The notes under the pieces: generated by a model
Database searches by the model: none
What the model saw: only the letters and a program-made list of their open reading frames with translations
Told to the model about the DNA's origin: nothing
Assembly: GCA_014549065.1 (NCBI GenBank)
Contig: JACDOX010000031.1
Span: 3,152,686-3,216,685, forward strand
Source: Cardinalis cardinalis
Taxonomy: Eukaryota; Chordata; Aves; Passeriformes; Cardinalidae
DNA length: 64,000 nt
Direction: 5' to 3'
Program-made: the position numbers and the translations under genes
In this document: positions 59,233 through 64,000 of the stretch, in pieces
Position numbering within the stretch: the first letter of the stretch is position 1
Layout: each line of letters starts with the position of its first letter

Positions 59233-61498
59233 TTGCCTACTGCTGCCTATTCTCTAAAAGCAGTAAGGGGGTTCAGACTCTGGGGCTTTCAGAATCTGGT
59301 GGTGGGCATTTGCTTTGGGTTGATGCTGTAGAGCCCCTCGCACAGTGTGTGGGGCAGTGAGGGATTGCCTCAGTTCCTTGCCTTTCCTTGCCTCCTGCCT
59401 TTCCCTGNGTGCAGTCGATGGGGCTCAGGATTGATCTTGCCTGTGTAGCTATCTGCATCCCAGCCAGTTACCTCATCCCTGCATGGGGCTGGGTAGTGCT
59501 TGGAACACTCAGGCAGCAATCCCTCTGCCCTGTTGGAGCCGTCTCATTCAGGGGCAGAGACACTCCAGGCTGTGAGTTCCCGTTCCTCTCCATGGCCCAC
59601 GGGTGGTGCAGCAGCTGCTTGGGACACACGTCAGCACTGCACATCCCGGGTGCCAGGTGAGGCCNTGGCAATCCCTGACTGGGGAGCTNCTGGGCCAGAA
59701 ACNGGGAGTGGCAGCGNTCTCCTGAATGCTCCTGCGTCTTCCCTTCCATCTCAGTCTGCCACCTTTTAACCAAAGGGAAATCAGCTTGTCAGTTTTTGGG
59801 GAGTAACTGTTGTTTTAATACAGCCATTTTTAAGCTTGTTGTTTTGGAAATGACAGTTACCTAGCTGGGTCACAGGACAGTTTGNAATGCCTATTTGAAA
59901 GCTTTGCTTTTCGTGTCCTCTTAAACTGGCTGGCATCCACCTATGTTGCTGCTTTGTTTCGGGTCTACTGTAGTCTGATAGGAACAAAATTCTTAGGAAT
60001 AAAAATTGTGACAATGAAGCACCNAGAGCCATGTGTTTGGCATTAGTTGTTATTTACACAAACAGAATGTAATTTGCTTGCATATTTGTAAAGTGACCAA
60101 GTATGACTATTTTTTCTCAGGAAAATTGCCTTCTTGCTGCAAGCTTTATGTTGGCTGAGCTTCCAGACTTCTTTCTCAGTAGTTCTTTTGGAATGAGTTC
60201 ATAGTTCTCCTTCAGTTCAACANACCCAATCAATAATGTAAAATTATAGATAAATAAAGTCATTATTTCAAGCAGGGTGCTNCAGTGAAAATTCTTCCTG
60301 TGACAGTGCTGGTTTATGGAAGTTGCTATGTCTTACAAAATACGGACTAAGAATTGTTTATTAATCTCAGATAATACACTCTGGCTGATAATAAATATTG
60401 CAACATTATGTAGATTTCAGTGGGCTTTGCATTGTAAGCAGCATTTCATCCTTTCTGTGGCATGTTTTACAAACTCAGTTTGACATATAACATCTAACAA
60501 AGAGCAGATTTGCCTCTATATGCCTGACACCACTGATGCTTATTACACAGCAAGAATAGCATCATATATTCAGAACCAAATCTCAGATACACTCCAGAAA
60601 TCTTTATGAAGCCGAGGGAGTAGAAGGCATTAGTCAACCCCTTGAAGACCAGTAAAACTTTTTTAGGGTCCCTCACAGAGGCAACATGCTGTTCCCTCAG
60701 CCTGGCAGCCTTTCCATCCCTAGGCAGAACTGATGCAGGATGGCCTCAGGAGCTGTCTCTGTGACATATAGTAATGCAAACCCTGAACAGAGCATTCATC
60801 TCCTCATTTCCTACACACTTGTGTGGTAAAATATATTATTTTACAGCATGAAGCTCTCTCTCCCTGAATGTGCATAATTTATGATCACCTACTTGCNGAA
60901 GCTGAGGGCAGAAGCCGGAGAGGCAGAGGGTGATCTTTAGCATGAACTTTTGAGCAGTATGTTGGTAAAAATCCAAAGGTGCAGAAATTCCTCTTTCTCT
61001 CTAGACTTCTTTTCTCCTTAGGTGTTGTAAGTAGAGGAAGCTCCTTTGATGAACCCATTTTTTCTTTCAAATATCAANGAAAAGAGGAACTGTACATATA
61101 AACTGATGATGCTTCAGATAATGTATTGTTTTTCTGGAGTAAGGGAGAGACAGAAGTTTCAGAGAGGAAATCCTGTNTACTTGTAGTTATAGCTGCAGTT
61201 AATTCACAGAGATGGGATTTGTCATTTGTATGTGACTGCTCTGACCTTTAACATGAATTCCTCTTTAGACTGAGCTGGGTGCCTCGGAGTGCTTGTATGA
61301 AAATGAGATTAGGGACCCTACCCCTGTTCTCTTTGGCTACTTTATGTGATTGATATATTGGTGCTAATGTGATCATCTTACTTTATTTTTAAATTCTTTG
61401 GCATCTATTTCTGNACTACAGTAAGAGTTAGTTTTGGATACTGCAGTAACAAAAAGGAGACTCCGCAAGAGACAGACAGCATAGCACCATACCAGTGT

Positions 61499-61523
61499 AC
61501 TCTCTTAAATTACTCTCTTAAAT
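61499..61523. repeat. 13 bp tandem duplication
   Basis: ACTCTCTTAAAT occurs twice in direct succession with a 13 bp period. Confidence 0.8.
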
Positions 61524-63656
61524 GAATAAATGCTTTTCAAATGTGATTTTTTTTTTCCTAGATCTCTTTTTTCTCTCTCCTCTTCTTCAGTGTAAATCAG
61601 CTCCTGTGGTTTATTTTTATTTCTCTAGAAGTTTGTATCTTTGTTTTCATCAGCCATTCGTTTTCTATGCTGNTACAGTTTGTTTTCCTGCTTTGGTTGC
61701 AATCATTACTACTGTTGTGCTATTCATTATAGAGAACTTTCACCTCATTTTTTCCTTCCACTTGCAGACAAAATACTTTGTCCAGAGTCTCCAAAAAACA
61801 TAAGGGAGGGTGTTTCAGCAGTGTTTGTGTGAACTTTGCTTCCCTCTTCTCTGGTATATGTGCCTGTGCTCATTTTAAAACTGGCACACAACTGAGTGGT
61901 GATTTTACANATGGAGAATTGCCTAGTGCTCATCCAGGATTCCTCAATAAAGGATTTTTTTTTTCACTGGAGAGCACTAATTGGTTTGAAGTGAAGTTGT
62001 GGGAATATATCAATTTCAATTGTACTTGTCTCATGAAAAGTACCCGAGTCTGGGATGCATTTTTCCATTGCAGCAAGACTTTAGAGCAGAAGGTTACATA
62101 GTTGCTGCAATTGCAGGGAAATTGGACCACACACTCAGAAAGAACTGCCTATGGGCCTCTGACCTCCCCCCAGGCTGTAACATTGTGAGGCTTCTCCTTG
62201 GCCTCCTCGAGAGTTNTTCTACAAACTGAACTGACTTGCTAAAAGTATTGAGAGGCATTTGTGCAGATACGTAAGCCAAAGACAGTAGTGACATCGAGCC
62301 CTGCGAGGCATCTGTGTTATGGTTGGTGCCCCNGCTGTGTCATTATTTCAGGGATGTTTCTTTTCTAGTTTTGTTTTATTTTTTGTCAGCAGTCTTAAGT
62401 AAGTATCCTGTGGCAGAAGAGAAGAGGTTTCTGCAGTGAAAACTGTTGCTGAGTTGGACGCTGGCTACTGAGCCAAGGGTACTGCTGAGCTGGCCGTGTG
62501 CTGTGTCTCAGCCACCTTAGGCACCCTCTGGGTAGTGCTGGACTGTCCANTTTGGACATTTCCTTGCAGCAAAGTTCATCTCTCACAATGCAAAACATCT
62601 AAAAGTTAGGCTCAAGTATTTTGGATTTCTTCAGTGGAGAGATGTTTCTAGATCTAATAATGTTATCAGTTATGCTCATCTACCTTTCAGAAGGTATCTG
62701 TCTTCCCCAGCAGCTGTAAAGAAACCTGGGCAAGTGGTTTAGAGAGTGATAAAACTTTACATTTCCTTCTATGTTATTTTCTAAGGCTGTGCTGGAAGTC
62801 TGTGGCTTGAGAAGAAGCTGAACCTAGTACATCTAAAGTTGACCTGCCCCAACTGTTACAGGTGTGATTTTTCCTACGTGCACTCCCTACACGCAGTTCA
62901 GATGGCTTGTTGAAGAAGTGCTGACTTCTGCAGAGGGTTTATGTGGCATTTTATAAAGCTATTCCTAGAAAAATCTGAATACTCAGGAGCATCTGTTTAT
63001 TTATAAAAATGAATTGACCTGAAGCCCTTGTTAACGACTTCAAGAGCTTTAAAGACCTATATACCTTTAGGAATTGCTCTTTAGGCACTAAGTATGAACC
63101 TGGGGTTTCAGTAATCCAATAAACCCATATTGTTCTAAAAAGGTTCCTTTTTTAAAATATGTGATGTTTGACAAAAGGGGAGTTGGACAGTAAAATCAAA
63201 GGATGCCATCCTGTGCATGCACTGGGATTTTTTGCTATGAAAATTTTCTGTTATATGTCCCAAGGCCTTTTGCCAGAATAACAAGATTCCCCATCAGCCA
63301 AAGATCATTAGAAACAAGGGCCAGGTGAATGGCAACTGTCAATCAAANCCAGCTTCTAGAGAAATTAACATCACTTCCTGCTTTGAAAGGACTGTGTTGC
63401 TTAAATGGAAATGTATCCGGATATTGGGGTATTGTCAAATTGTTCCCTGAAGAAAGCTAATTTGAAAATATGAATGCTNTTACCTTGATCTACATAAAAT
63501 CANATCTTCCTGTCTCCTCTGTAAGAATAAGTTTCCATGACTGTNGAATAGGTCATTCTAGAGCTTTTACCATATTGTTGCTAGGAGNAATTTTTTTCCT
63601 TTTGAGAGAAATATTTATATTAATTACATAATAAGCTTGAAGAACTTAAAACTAGG

Positions 63657-63696
63657 AAATCCTGGTTCTGTTAAAGTCCAAAATCCTGGTTCTGTT
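63657..63696. repeat. 24 bp-period direct duplication
   Basis: AAATCCTGGTTCTGTT occurs at 63657-63672 and again at 63681-63696, separated by 8 bp. It is a recent-looking local duplication. Confidence 0.8.
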
Positions 63697-64000
63697 TGCC
63701 ATGANCTTTATTTGGTCTAATGATTAGTCCTGAAACTAACAGAAGTCCGGATGCTAAAGAAAAGTAACTNAACACTTAGGCTATTTGGGGCACCATTATC
63801 TTGTAGTGAAAGAGTTACACATACTGGTTCATTGAAACCTTCTGTATGTCTTTTTCACTTCCTTTATCTGTCACAAAGAAACTTTCAAAGATCTTGTTTC
63901 CCAGCTTCAGTTTATTGTCTATATTGAATTCACATATAAATGTCTTCTTAAGTTAAATTTGTTAATTAATTTAAATTTTAGTCCAAGTAGTGCCGATCAT

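Larger units (their letters stand above)
56803..64000 (+). other. KLF12: KLF12 intron downstream of the second exon (5' part)
   Basis: This begins with a strong donor (GTAAGTAT) at 56803 and runs off the window. I looked for the next coding exon (VHPSPVSRVRGNR-type linker) and found none. The sequence is mostly unique and AT-rich. An AT dinucleotide run lies at 59209-59232, a short 13 bp duplication at 61499-61523, and a 24 bp-period duplication at 63657-63696. The 59270-59770 part is GC-richer than its surroundings with no recognised content. Confidence 0.85.

Noticed and set aside
1..64000. tRNA, 5S rRNA, snRNA or CRISPR-type arrays
   Set aside because: No B-box with cloverleaf potential, no snRNA landmarks and no regularly spaced direct repeats were found; the organism is a vertebrate, so CRISPR arrays are not expected.

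Overview
The window is avian nuclear DNA from inside one large gene. Two pieces of evidence support this. First, there are many CR1 LINE fragments of bird type, both young 3' ends and very decayed internal pieces, plus LTRs of bird endogenous retrovirus type. Second, two spliced coding exons read as Kruppel-like factor 12 (KLF12, AP-2rep) on the plus strand. I cannot name the species. The LTR family, as I remember it, fits a neoavian bird better than a chicken, but that is weak. Single isolated N bases are scattered throughout.

Layout: 1-41410 is intron upstream of the first exon seen. 41411-41954 is the large KLF12 exon carrying the PVDLS (CtBP-binding) motif and the Ser-rich repression region. 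41955-56666 is the next intron. 56667-56802 is a second coding exon with an acidic patch. 56803-64000 is the start of the following intron. The initiator-methionine exon(s) must lie upstream and the three C2H2 zinc-finger exons downstream. The two exons join in phase, and all four splice-site dinucleotides are canonical AG/GT.

The introns hold CR1 pieces at about 876-1002 (-), 2609-2700 (+), 9955-10870 (+, ancient), 10910-11215 (-), 27536-27985 (+), 40383-41095 (+, ancient), 53395-53600 (+) and 55588-55780 (-). Two copies of one LTR family lie in opposite orientation at about 4725-5716 (+) and 55088-55586 (-). A probable LTR of a different family is at about 37486-37990, and an LTR-like fragment is at 11216-11470. 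There are a few short tandem duplications and two perfect palindromes. Several AT-rich, repeat-poor intronic blocks could be conserved regulatory elements, but this needs an alignment.

I found no tRNA, rRNA, CRISPR array, operon or independent protein-coding gene. The remaining open frames, including the longest (antisense to an LTR), look like chance or repeat-derived frames. I found nothing that is clearly a new biological system. The points most worth following up are the LTR copy about 1.1 kb upstream of the second exon, an acidic-tailed lysine motif in that exon, a perfect 14+14 bp inverted repeat next to a TATA-like sequence, and a 165-codon antisense frame.
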